A stretch of 64,000 nt of DNA. Origin: Streptomyces fragilis (GTDB lineage: Bacteria; Actinomycetota; Actinomycetes; Streptomycetales; Streptomycetaceae). This document shows positions 25,265 through 34,160 of this stretch, in pieces (position 1 is the stretch's first letter; each line of letters starts with the position of its first letter). The notes below the pieces were generated by a model. It ran no database searches, had not been told where the DNA came from, and was given only the letters and a program-made list of their open reading frames with translations. A program made the translations under genes and the position numbers. The stretch covers positions 496,001-560,000 of the forward strand of contig NZ_BEVZ01000006.1 of assembly GCF_003112515.1 (NCBI RefSeq). Direction: 5' to 3'.

Positions 25265-25810
25265 CTACCAGTTGCGGGCGAGTGGCGGCTCCCGCAGTCC
25301 GGCGCGGTCGAAGAGGCCGTCCGCGAGATCGGCCAGCGCGACGAAGTCCTCGGGACGCAGACCGAGGCGCGGGTCGACGTGGTGGAGGGCCGCCGGCGCG
25401 GGGCTGCAGGCGTCGACGTACAGCTCGTCCAGCACGCTCTGCTCGTCGTCCACCCAGATGAACGGACGGCCGGCGGCGTGCTCCACGATCGCGGCGGTCT
25501 TCCAGTGGACGCCGTCGGCCCGCTTCCGGAACAGGTCGTCGCCGAAGTCGACGAAGGGCAGCTCGGGCAGGCCGAGGACGGGGGCGATGTGCCGGTCGGC
25601 GTGGGAGGTCCAGGCGGTGGCCCAGCAGATGTCGAAGCCCAGCGACAGCAGCGCGGGCCCGTGCGCCGGGTTCAGCCACAGCCGCCACGGGCGGGCCCTG
25701 AGGGTGCTGGGCACCGGACGCTCCCGGTAGCCGGGCAGGGGGTTCGGCCGCGCGGCGGCGTACGGGTTGAGCGGCCCGTCGACGTCGAGGTAGAGCAGCG
25801 GCCTGGCCAT
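25265..25810 (-). CDS. HAD-like hydrolase domain protein
   Basis: 181 residues. The HAD nucleophile motif is LLYLDVDGPLNPY at the N-terminus; motif II corresponds to ICWATAWTSHAD; HWKTAAI may supply the lysine; motif IV is FIWVDDEQS. The compact cap-less layout matches small actinobacterial HAD phosphatases of unknown substrate. ATG at 25810 is adjacent to a GGGGGA ribosome-site-like sequence. It is monocistronic. Confidence 0.8.
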   Translation of the reverse strand: MARPLLYLDVDGPLNPYAAARPNPLPGYRERPVPSTLRARPWRLWLNPAHGPALLSLGFDICWATAWTSHADRHIAPVLGLPELPFVDFGDDLFRKRADGVHWKTAAIVEHAAGRPFIWVDDEQSVLDELYVDACSPAPAALHHVDPRLGLRPEDFVALADLADGLFDRAGLREPPLARNW

Positions 25811-26028
25811 GGGTCCCCCTTGTGTAGTCCTGCGCGACCAGCGTGGCCGAGGCGGCGCGGAAGGTCATGAGTACGGGTACTCAGTGCCCGCCCGCCGTCC
25901 GGCGCCCGGGGTCACCCGAGCCTACTGAGCGGGTCGGACATCGCTCCTGCTCGGAACGGGCGGCGGCTCCGGCCCGCCGTCCGCCGTGCCTGCCGGAGCG
26001 GCCGGGGCGGCCGGGGCGCACGTCAGGC

Positions 26029-26062
26029 GCCCGTGCCACGGCCGACCGGCCGTGGCACGGGC
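26029..26062. terminator. Terminator of the PQQ-dehydrogenase gene
   Basis: 15-bp perfect stem (26029-26043 with 26048-26062), 4-nt loop GACC, 35 bp after the stop on the minus strand. Confidence 0.8.
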
Positions 26063-26096
26063 CCTGTTGGTACCTGGTGCTGCCGCCGCGGCGGTG

Positions 26097-27668
26097 TCAG
26101 CTGCTGCCGGTGCGGGCGCAGGGCGTCTCGTCGAGGGTGAAGCGGCCCGGTGCGGAGGCGTCGCCGGTGTGGCTCACCAGGTAGCCGAGGGTGACGGAAC
26201 CGCCCGGTGGGATCACCGCGTTGTGGGCGGCGTTGACCGCGGTGTGGATGTCGCCGAGGTGGGTGAGGTCGGTGTTCCAGTCCGAGGTGACGCTCTGCCC
26301 GTAGGGCAGCGGGAACTGCAGCGACCAGCCGTCGATCGGTGTGGTGCCCGTGTTGGTGACGGTGAGGTCGACGGTCATGCCGGTGCCCCAGGCCGTCTTC
26401 CTCACGTCGACCCTGCAGGGAGGCTCCGTCCGCTGGAAGGAGACCTTGTGCAGGCCCCCGGGCAGGTCGTTGACGACGTAGAACTCGCCTTCCTGGGTGG
26501 TGCCGACGGCCGTCACCTGGGTGGGCAGGTCGCCGATGTCCGCCTGGCGGAACCCGCCGTTCCCGTCCGGGCGCAGCGCCCAGACCTGGGACGAGCAGTA
26601 GTCGGTGGCGATGTAGGTGCCGCCGACCAGATCGGCGAACTGCTTGCCGTGGTAGACGTGCCCGCCGATGACCGCGCAGTTGCCGTTGTAGGGCGAATAG
26701 TAGAAGTCCTGCCGGGTGTGGCGGGCTCCGGAGGCGCACTGGGTCTCGTCGAAGACCTGGGGGCCCTCGTAGCAGGACCAGCCGAGGTTCGCGCCCGCCT
26801 GCTCGGCGCGCGTCAGCTGGGTGATCTCCTCCCAGCGGCCCTGGCCGACGTCGGCCACCCACATCGACCCGTCCGCCGGGTCGAAGGAGAACTTCCAGGG
26901 GTTGCGGGTTCCCCAGAGCCAGATCTCGCCCCTGGCGCCGGCGGTGTCGACGAACGGGTTGTCGGCCGGGACGCAGTACGGGAGCGAGCCGCAGCTGCGG
27001 CTCACGTCGATGCGGAGGATCTTGCCGAGCAGGGTGTCCTTGCGCTGGCCGGTGTCGAACGGGTCGCCGGACCCGCCGCCGTCGCCGATGGCCATGTACA
27101 GCTTGCCGTCGGGACCGAAGGCGAGCTGGCCGCCGTTGTGGTTGCTGTAGTCGGCGTGCGGCTGCTGCAGCAGGACCTCGAGCTTCTGGTCGGCGAGGCT
27201 GTAGCGGGCCAGGGTGACCGCGGCGTCGGGCAGCGCGGTGTAGGCGAGGTAGAGCTTCTTGCTGGTGGTGAAGTCGGGCGGCAGGGCGATGCCCAGCAGG
27301 CCCCGCTCGTTGCCCGACTCGTCGACCTTGTCGACGATGTCCAGCAGCGGGGTGGAGGAGAGGCCGGTGCCGGGCTGGTAGACGCGGACCCGGCCGGACT
27401 TCTCGGTGATGAACAGCCGCCCGGTGCCGTCGCTCGGGGCGGCGATGGCGGTGGGGCGTCGCAGGCCGGAGGCCACCTGGGTGGTGGTGGCGGCGACCTC
27501 CTCCAGCGGCGGCACCGCGGCGGCGGTCCGCGACACCTTGGCGGGCGGGGCCTCGGCGGAGGCGGCCGGGAGGGTGAACGGGCCGCTCAGGACCAGGGGA
27601 AGGGCGAGCAGCAGACCTGACCAGCGGCGCGGTAATCGTCTCTTGAGCGGGTACGGCAGGTACGGCAT
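26097..27668 (-). CDS. Secreted PQQ-dependent sugar dehydrogenase with CBM2 module
   Basis: 523 residues. Residues 1-38 are a signal peptide (KRRLPRRW then SGLLLALPLVLSG, cleavage near AASA). About 45-400 is a soluble glucose/sorbosone dehydrogenase beta-propeller: RRPTAIAAPSDGTGRLFITEK, RGLLGIALPPDF, HNGGQLAFGPDGKLYMAIGDGG, GRWEEITQLTRAEQAGANLGWSCYEG. About 415-523 is a family 2 carbohydrate-binding module (WGTGMTVDLTVTNTGTTPIDGWSL, ending RFTLDETPC). It likely oxidises sugars at cellulose surfaces and may feed electrons to LPMOs. Codon 12 is TTA (27633-27635). No PQQ synthesis genes here. Confidence 0.87.
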   Translation of the reverse strand: MPYLPYPLKRRLPRRWSGLLLALPLVLSGPFTLPAASAEAPPAKVSRTAAAVPPLEEVAATTTQVASGLRRPTAIAAPSDGTGRLFITEKSGRVRVYQPGTGLSSTPLLDIVDKVDESGNERGLLGIALPPDFTTSKKLYLAYTALPDAAVTLARYSLADQKLEVLLQQPHADYSNHNGGQLAFGPDGKLYMAIGDGGGSGDPFDTGQRKDTLLGKILRIDVSRSCGSLPYCVPADNPFVDTAGARGEIWLWGTRNPWKFSFDPADGSMWVADVGQGRWEEITQLTRAEQAGANLGWSCYEGPQVFDETQCASGARHTRQDFYYSPYNGNCAVIGGHVYHGKQFADLVGGTYIATDYCSSQVWALRPDGNGGFRQADIGDLPTQVTAVGTTQEGEFYVVNDLPGGLHKVSFQRTEPPCRVDVRKTAWGTGMTVDLTVTNTGTTPIDGWSLQFPLPYGQSVTSDWNTDLTHLGDIHTAVNAAHNAVIPPGGSVTLGYLVSHTGDASAPGRFTLDETPCARTGSS

Positions 27669-27901
27669 GTACGGCTCCTGGGTTTCGCAGGGGGGAGCGG
27701 ACGGAGCGGCGCGGGCCCGCCGAGTCGCGGGCCCCTGCCGCATCGGTACTGCACATGTGCCCCGCCGGGACGCTAGTGCCTCCGCCGCCGCGGCACCAGG
27801 CCGCTCGCGCCCGGATCGTGCGGGGGCGGATCGTGCGCGGGCGGAGCGCCGTTCGCGGCTCCCCGGGGGACGTCCTCGCGTCCGTGCCGTTCCCCGTGGA
27901 C

Positions 27902-28411
27902 CTACCGGTCGGCGTCGCGGCAGGTCAGTACCCTCGTGACGGAACCGTCGTCCTCGGTCACGTCCCGGACGTGCGCGAAGCCGAGCTTCCGGAGCACGGC
28001 CAGGGAAGCGGTGTTCGGTTCGGCGACGGTGGCGTGCACCTCGGTGAGGCCGAGGGCGCCGAAGCCGTGGGCGACGACCGCCGCGGCCAGCTCCCGCCCG
28101 AGGCCCGAGCCCCAGGCGCCGGGGGCGAGGGCGTAGACGATCTCGTGACCGCCCAGCTCCTCGTTGGGCTTGATCTCGGCGTGCCCGACCAGGTTGCCGT
28201 CCTGCCGCACGGCCCAGACGTCGAACAGTTCCCGGGCGTAGACCTTGGTGAAGACCCGTCCGAACAGGGCCCGGTACGCCGCCTCGGGCTCGGGACCGTC
28301 ACCCATCCAGCGGGAGACCCTCTCGTCGAGGAACAGGGCGACGAAGTCGTCCTCGTCCTCACGGCGGTAGGGCTCGAGCAGCAGACGCGCGGTGCGCAGG
28401 GTCGGGGTCAC
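27902..28411 (-). CDS. GNAT acetyltransferase, RimJ-like
   Basis: 169 residues, GTG start. It opens with TPTLRTARLLLEPYRREDEDDFVALF, the usual beginning of RimJ/RimL-type GNATs. The acetyl-CoA loop region is PGAWGSGLGRELAAAVVAHG and the C-terminal strand VHATVAEPNTASLAVLRKLGF. It could acetylate protein N-termini or a small molecule; no context helps. Confidence 0.85.
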   Translation of the reverse strand: MTPTLRTARLLLEPYRREDEDDFVALFLDERVSRWMGDGPEPEAAYRALFGRVFTKVYARELFDVWAVRQDGNLVGHAEIKPNEELGGHEIVYALAPGAWGSGLGRELAAAVVAHGFGALGLTEVHATVAEPNTASLAVLRKLGFAHVRDVTEDDGSVTRVLTCRDADR

Positions 28412-28477
28412 GCGGCGACGCTAGCTGGCGTCCGATCACCCCGGCAAACCACTTTCACCTGCGCGTACGCGGCCCCC

Positions 28478-29155
<678 letters not shown>

Positions 29156-29194
29156 GAGCGGCAGTCGCCGCTCCCGTCACGGGGAGAGACCACC

Positions 29195-29971
29195 TTGAGC
29201 AGCGTCTTCGTCACCGGTTCGGCCCAGGGCATCGGCCACGAGACCGCCCGGGCACTGATCGACGCCGGGCACCGGGTGGTCGTGCACGCCCGCGACGACC
29301 GGCGCGCCGCCGAGTTGCGCGCCTCCCTGCCCGGTGCCGCCGCCGTGCTGACCGGCGACCTGGCGTCCCTGGACAGCACCCGCGCGCTGGCCTCCGCGGC
29401 CGCGCAGGCGGGTCCCTTCGACGTCGTGATCCACAACGCGGGTGTGGGCGGCGGCGCCTCCGAGCGGGTGACGACCGCCGACGGGCTGGAGCACATCTTC
29501 CAGGTGAACGTGGTGGCGCCCTACCTGCTGACCGCCCTCTCGCCCCGCCCGGCGCGCCTGGTCCTCCTCACCTCGGGGCTGGAGTCCGCGGGGCGCCTCG
29601 ACTTCGGCGACCTGATGTTCGAGAAGCGCGCGTGGGACGGCATGCAGGCCTACTCCGACAGCAAGCTCATGGACGTGGCGCTCGCCTTCGCCCTGGCGCG
29701 CCGGTGGCCGGACGTCGTCGTCAACGCGGTCGACCCCGGCTGGGTCCGCACCCGGATGGGCGGCCCGAACGCCACCGACGCGCTGCCCGACGGTGCCGAG
29801 ACCCAGGTGTGGCTGGCCTCGTCCGACGAGCCGGACGCGCTGGTGACCGGCCGGTACCTCAAGCACCGCGTCTCCCTGCGGGCCAATCCGGCCGCCTACG
29901 ACCTCGACGTCCAGGACCGCCTGCTGGACGTCCTCGCCGGGATCACCGGCGAGACCATCCACCACTCCTGA
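29195..29971 (+). CDS. Short-chain dehydrogenase/reductase (SDR)
   Basis: 258 residues from TTG at 29195, with GGGGAGA 7 bp upstream; no ATG fits the N-terminus. Cofactor motif is VFVTGSAQGIGHETA, then VVIHNAGVGGG (NNAG position), LLTSGLES (catalytic Ser) and AYSDSKLMDVALAF (Y-x-x-x-K). The GVRTRMG segment fits retinol-dehydrogenase-like members. Substrate unknown. Followed after 18 bp by an NmrA-like gene with which it probably forms an operon. Confidence 0.87.
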   Translation: MSSVFVTGSAQGIGHETARALIDAGHRVVVHARDDRRAAELRASLPGAAAVLTGDLASLDSTRALASAAAQAGPFDVVIHNAGVGGGASERVTTADGLEHIFQVNVVAPYLLTALSPRPARLVLLTSGLESAGRLDFGDLMFEKRAWDGMQAYSDSKLMDVALAFALARRWPDVVVNAVDPGWVRTRMGGPNATDALPDGAETQVWLASSDEPDALVTGRYLKHRVSLRANPAAYDLDVQDRLLDVLAGITGETIHHS

Positions 29972-29989
29972 CCTGGAGGAGATCCCACC

Positions 29990-30733
29990 ATGCGGATCGC
30001 TGTCGCCGGCGCGACCGGCAACATCGGCGCCCTGACCGTCGCCGCCCTGGAGGAGGCCGGGCACGAGGTCGTGCGCATCAGCCGCTCGCTCGGCGTCGAC
30101 CTGACCACCGGGGACGGCCTCGACGCCGCCCTGACCGGAGTCGAGGCCGTCGTGGACGCCACCAACGGTCCCGCGGCCGACCGTGACGAAGCGGTCGCGT
30201 TCTTCGGCACCACCACCCGGAACCTGCTCGCCGCCGGGGCGCGGGCGGGTGTCCGCCACCACGTGCTGCTCTCGATCGCCTGCCTGCACCGCGTCGAGGG
30301 CAACGCGCACTACGCCGGCAAGCGGGAGCAGGAACGCCTCGTCTCCGAGGGCCTGGTGCCCTGGACGATCGTCCCGGCGACGCAGTTCCACGACTTCGCC
30401 GAGATGGTGACGGGGTGGACGGAGCAGGACGGCGTCGCGACCGTCGCCCCGCTGCTCGTCCAGCCGATCGCGCCGCAGGCCGTGGCCGACGTCCTCGCCG
30501 AGATCGCCGTGGGCGCCCCGCAGGGGCAGTACCGGGACGTCGCGGGGCCCGACCCGCAGGACCTGGTGGACATGGCCCGGCGCACCCATCAGGCGCGCGG
30601 CCGCACCGTCCGGCTCGTGCCGACCTGGTCGGGGCTGTTCGGCACGGAGATGGCCGGGGACGTGATGCTGCCGGGTCCGGACGCCCGCATCGCGCCGACC
30701 ACCTTCGAGGAGTGGCTGGCCGGGCAGCGCTGA
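29990..30733 (+). CDS. NmrA-like NAD(P)-binding protein (atypical SDR)
   Basis: 247 residues with the glycine motif MRIAVAGATGNIGALTVAAL. The catalytic Tyr of classical SDRs is not in its usual context; HYAGKREQERLV supplies a Y-x-x-K-like motif and fits the NmrA/quinone-oxidoreductase group. TIVPATQFHDFAEMV and the C-terminal TTFEEWLAGQ are typical. It may sense NAD(P) redox state or reduce a quinone. RBS GGAGGAG precedes the ATG by 8 bp. Confidence 0.85.
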   Translation: MRIAVAGATGNIGALTVAALEEAGHEVVRISRSLGVDLTTGDGLDAALTGVEAVVDATNGPAADRDEAVAFFGTTTRNLLAAGARAGVRHHVLLSIACLHRVEGNAHYAGKREQERLVSEGLVPWTIVPATQFHDFAEMVTGWTEQDGVATVAPLLVQPIAPQAVADVLAEIAVGAPQGQYRDVAGPDPQDLVDMARRTHQARGRTVRLVPTWSGLFGTEMAGDVMLPGPDARIAPTTFEEWLAGQR

Positions 30734-30745
30734 CGCCATGCCGTC

Positions 30746-30780
30746 GCCGCCCCGCCGCGTCGTGTGCGCGGCGGGGCGGC
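30746..30780. terminator. Bidirectional terminator hairpin
   Basis: 14-bp perfect stem (30746-30759 with 30767-30780), 7-nt loop, between the convergent NmrA-like and carboxypeptidase genes. Confidence 0.8.
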
Positions 30781-30809
30781 AGGGGCGGTGCGGGTGTCCG
30801 CCCGGGGCG

Positions 30810-32159
30810 TCAGGCGCAGTACTGGGCCTGCTTGCCGATCGAGCGGTACATGCAGTCCGCGTTCTCCAGGAGTTGCAGCACCGCGTCCCGGTTGCGGGAG
30901 GTCTCGCGGTCGATCACCTCGTCGGGCGGGTAGAAGCCGCCGCCGGAGCTGGACGACGGGTACATCTCGAAGGTGTACGAGAAGATCTTGTACGTGCCCC
31001 AGAGCCAGTCGTTGATCGAGCCGTCGGTGATGTAGAGGTCGCTCGACTGCTCGGCGGTGTAGCCGTTGCTGGCGGCCATCTTCTGCCCCACCGTGGCGAG
31101 GGCGTTGCGGTCGTCGGCCGTCAGGCCGGTCGCGGTGTCGGCCGTGGTGTACCCGTACGGCCACAGCACCAGCTCGCTGTAGGTGTGGAAGTCGATCCCC
31201 GCCTTGATCTGCTGCTTGCCGCCCACCACGCGTCCGCGCACGAAGTCGGCGACCACCTTGACCTCCTTGGCCGACTCGCCGGCGGTGCCGCGGTAGGTGT
31301 CGGAGGAGGTGGAGCCGGAGGAGCCGCCGCAGCAGCCCCAGCGGTAGGCCCAGTTGCGGTTGAGGTCCGTGCCGACGTAGCTGGAGCCGGAGTTGGGCTG
31401 GCGGTTCTTGCGCCAGGAGCGGTAGGAGCCGCTGGCCACGTCGTACTCGCCGCCGTCCGGGTTGAGGTCCGGGATGATCCAGATCTCGCGGCCGTTCACC
31501 ATGTTGGTGACCCGGGAGTCGGTCCCGTAGTCGCCGGTGAGCTCGCGCAGCAGGTACAGCGCCATCTCCACGGTGAGGTGCTCACGCGCGTGCTGGTGGT
31601 GGGTGAACAGCACCTCGGGCTCGGCCTCGTCGGTGGCGACGTTGTCGCTGATCTTGACGGCGACGATGTTGCGCCCCTGGTAGGAGGTGCCGATCACCCG
31701 CTGCGAGGCGATCTGCGGGTTGGCCTGGACGATCGCGTTGATCTCGGCCGTCATCTCCGCGTAGTTGTGGTAGCGCGCGTCGGCCGACGGGAAGTCGAGG
31801 GGGCGGACGTCGTCCTCTCCGGCGGACCGGTCGGGGACCGAGCCGAGAGGCGTCACGTCGTAGCCCAGCGAGCGCAGTTTCCTGATCTGGTCGGCGCGGC
31901 CCGAGACGACGACGCCGTGGCCGTGGACCTCGTCGACGGTCACCCCGGTGCGCTGCAGGGCGGCGCGGTCCTCGGGGGTGGAGTGCACGGTGATCTCGTA
32001 CTGGCGGACCTCGTCCGCCGCGGCCGACGTGGCGGAGGCGGTCGGCGTGTCGTCGGCCGTGGCCGAGACGGGTGCGGCGAGCGCCAGGGCCAGCAGGGCG
32101 GCCAGGGCGGCGGTGCGCCCGCGGTGGCGGGCGCCCGTGCCGTGGGGGCGGAGTCGCAT
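30810..32159 (-). CDS. Secreted M14 zinc carboxypeptidase
   Basis: 449 residues from ATG at 32159 (AAGGAGA 5 bp upstream). Signal peptide 1-38 (RTAALAALLALALAAPVSATA). Pro-region about 40-120. Mature M14 domain: zinc ligands in THHQHAREHLT (H-x-x-E), TDLNRNWAYRWGC with the substrate-binding Asn-Arg, IDFHTYSELVLWPYGY with the third ligand, and YTFEMYP with the catalytic Glu. The overall form matches the Streptomyces carboxypeptidase T/SG group with broad specificity. An extracellular scavenger of peptides. Confidence 0.92.
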   Translation of the reverse strand: MRLRPHGTGARHRGRTAALAALLALALAAPVSATADDTPTASATSAAADEVRQYEITVHSTPEDRAALQRTGVTVDEVHGHGVVVSGRADQIRKLRSLGYDVTPLGSVPDRSAGEDDVRPLDFPSADARYHNYAEMTAEINAIVQANPQIASQRVIGTSYQGRNIVAVKISDNVATDEAEPEVLFTHHQHAREHLTVEMALYLLRELTGDYGTDSRVTNMVNGREIWIIPDLNPDGGEYDVASGSYRSWRKNRQPNSGSSYVGTDLNRNWAYRWGCCGGSSGSTSSDTYRGTAGESAKEVKVVADFVRGRVVGGKQQIKAGIDFHTYSELVLWPYGYTTADTATGLTADDRNALATVGQKMAASNGYTAEQSSDLYITDGSINDWLWGTYKIFSYTFEMYPSSSSGGGFYPPDEVIDRETSRNRDAVLQLLENADCMYRSIGKQAQYCA

Positions 32160-32405
32160 GAAGTCTCCTTGTTTCTCCGGGAGTACCGGGATTGTCCGGC
32201 CTGTGGGAGTGGAGCGGGGCGGTGCGACGTGCGCGTACGACGTGCTGGTGCGGTGGCGCTCATGGTGAACGCGTGGCATGTCTGGGTCAAGAGCGACACG
32301 GTGGAACTGTCCGGATCCGGTCCCCGGCCCGACCACGGGCCTCGCGCGGTCGGGCGCGCGACGGGACGGCCGCCCGGAGCGGACCGACCGGGTTCCGCGA
32401 CGCGG

Positions 32406-34160
32406 TCACTCCGCGGCGCGTCCCCGCTTCCAGACGGGCTCTTCGTCCCGCGTCATCCCCGGCCACCAGCTGCCACGGCCGGGGTGCTCCCTCTCCACGC
32501 GTTCACGCAGAAAGCCCAGGTCGCTCCGCCGGTACCTGCCGATCACCTGGGCCATCGTCAGACCCAGCTCGTCCACCACATCGATGCGCGCCCCCAGCGC
32601 GAGGAGCGACCGCACCAGGGCGGGGGAACCTCCCTGGTGCACCGCGGCGTACAGCGGCGTCCGCTGCCGGCAGTCCCGGGCCTCGAGGTCGAGACCCGCC
32701 TCGACCAGCCGGGGCAGCAGGGCCTCGTGGTCGAGCAGGTGGAGCACGTGCAGCAGACTCCGGCGTCCTGCGTCCCGCACGCGCGGGTCGACACCGGCGT
32801 CCAGGAGCGCCAGCACGCCGGCGGTGTCCCCGTGCTGCGCCCGCTGGAACAGCTCGGTCCGCTGCGCCCTCAGTGCCTTGGGCAACCGCCCCACCCCGGT
32901 CGTCCACGTTTCGCGGACCGCGAAGCAGTCGGTGGGGCGCGGCTGCCGGAGCAGGCGGCGGCAGTCGGCCGGAAGACCGCAGGCGGCCGGGAGTCCGCAC
33001 CCGGCATGCTCCGGCGGCTGCTCCTCCTCCCGGTGCGGTATGTCGAGCCGTCCGCCGCGGGAGACCACCTCGTGCCACGTCCCGCCGCACCTCACGCGCA
33101 CCGGCTCCGGCCTCCGCGGACCCGGAGGTCCCTCGGGGACCGGGAGCGAGGGGAACAGCGAGGCGCCCACCAGAGGGTGGAGATCGGCCGGCTTGAGGTG
33201 GCCCTCCCGCAGCAACAGCAGGTCGGGGAGCGGCTGGTGCAGCCACCGGGGCAGGAGCGGGGTGTCGCCCCGGGGGGCGGCCACCTGGGCCTGCACCACG
33301 TCGTCCGCCCCGGCCGCCGGTTCGAGGTACAGCGTCCCGCGCCGGCCGGCGTCCAGCCGGAAACGGCTCCCGGGCAGCTGGGCGGCGAGCCGTTCCAGCT
33401 CGTCCTCCAGGCGGGTGAGCGTGAGGACGTACGGGGCGAGCTCCCACCGGGGAGGTGCGGCTTCCAGCGTGATGCCCGCCGCGGCGAACGCCTCGGCCGT
33501 GCGCCCGCTCTCCTGCAGGAGGACCGTCCACTCGGTGCGCGCCGCGGGGTCGGCGCCCGGGGCGTCGCCGGGGTCCGCGACGGGAAGCAGGGACGGGTCG
33601 CGAGGGGTGCCGTCGGCCTCCAGGAAGGGCGGCCGGTCGGGGCCGCCGCCGCAGCGCTCCCGCAGTTCGGCGGTGTGCCGCTCGTCCCAGAGGTGGCGGG
33701 CCGTCGACCAGTCCTCGCAGGTGATCGCCTCGGCCCCCGGCCGCCGTTCCTCCTGCGGCGACCCGAGGCGCAGCAGGAGACGCTGCGGGCCGTCGACCGT
33801 CGCGGGCGTGAGGACGTACAGGAGGACGGGCCCGGCCGAGCGCGAGGTGTGCCGGGAGAGCAGCACGGCCACGTCGGGAGCCAGCGTGGACCGCCCGCCG
33901 AGCCTGCGCGGCGCGTGCCAGCGCAACAGGTCCGGGACGAGGTGGCGGAGGTCGTCCTCCACGGCGGCGGCGACGTCGGCGCCGTGCCGTGCGGCGACGT
34001 CGTGCGGGTCGAAGCCGAGGTCGACGTGGGCGGCCGCGCAGGCGCCGGCCCAGTCACCGGCCAGGCGTCGCTCGGTGGCGCGCTCGATCATCGTGCGCGG
34101 CACGGCGTAGCGGCGCGCCCGCCGCCGGCTCGACGTGTCCACGGGGTTCGGTCCGTTCAC
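32406..34160 (-). CDS. Large protein with C-terminal ankyrin repeats
   Basis: 584 residues, GTG start overlapping the upstream LRR gene stop by 4 nt. The last 130 residues hold ankyrin-type repeats: ELFQRAQHGDTAGVLALLDAGVDPRVRDAGRRSLLHVL, EALLPRLVEAGLDLEARDCRQRTPLYAAVHQGG, PALVRSLLALGARIDVVDELGLT. The N-terminal 400 residues are not recognised: acidic, leucine-rich, with a cysteine cluster before the repeats. No signal peptide. Likely an intracellular scaffold or a polymorphic protein working with the LRR partner. A continuous reading frame extends to 35153, but the part beyond 34160 is a shadow of the LRR gene. Confidence 0.75.
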   Translation of the reverse strand: MNGPNPVDTSSRRRARRYAVPRTMIERATERRLAGDWAGACAAAHVDLGFDPHDVAARHGADVAAAVEDDLRHLVPDLLRWHAPRRLGGRSTLAPDVAVLLSRHTSRSAGPVLLYVLTPATVDGPQRLLLRLGSPQEERRPGAEAITCEDWSTARHLWDERHTAELRERCGGGPDRPPFLEADGTPRDPSLLPVADPGDAPGADPAARTEWTVLLQESGRTAEAFAAAGITLEAAPPRWELAPYVLTLTRLEDELERLAAQLPGSRFRLDAGRRGTLYLEPAAGADDVVQAQVAAPRGDTPLLPRWLHQPLPDLLLLREGHLKPADLHPLVGASLFPSLPVPEGPPGPRRPEPVRVRCGGTWHEVVSRGGRLDIPHREEEQPPEHAGCGLPAACGLPADCRRLLRQPRPTDCFAVRETWTTGVGRLPKALRAQRTELFQRAQHGDTAGVLALLDAGVDPRVRDAGRRSLLHVLHLLDHEALLPRLVEAGLDLEARDCRQRTPLYAAVHQGGSPALVRSLLALGARIDVVDELGLTMAQVIGRYRRSDLGFLRERVEREHPGRGSWWPGMTRDEEPVWKRGRAAE

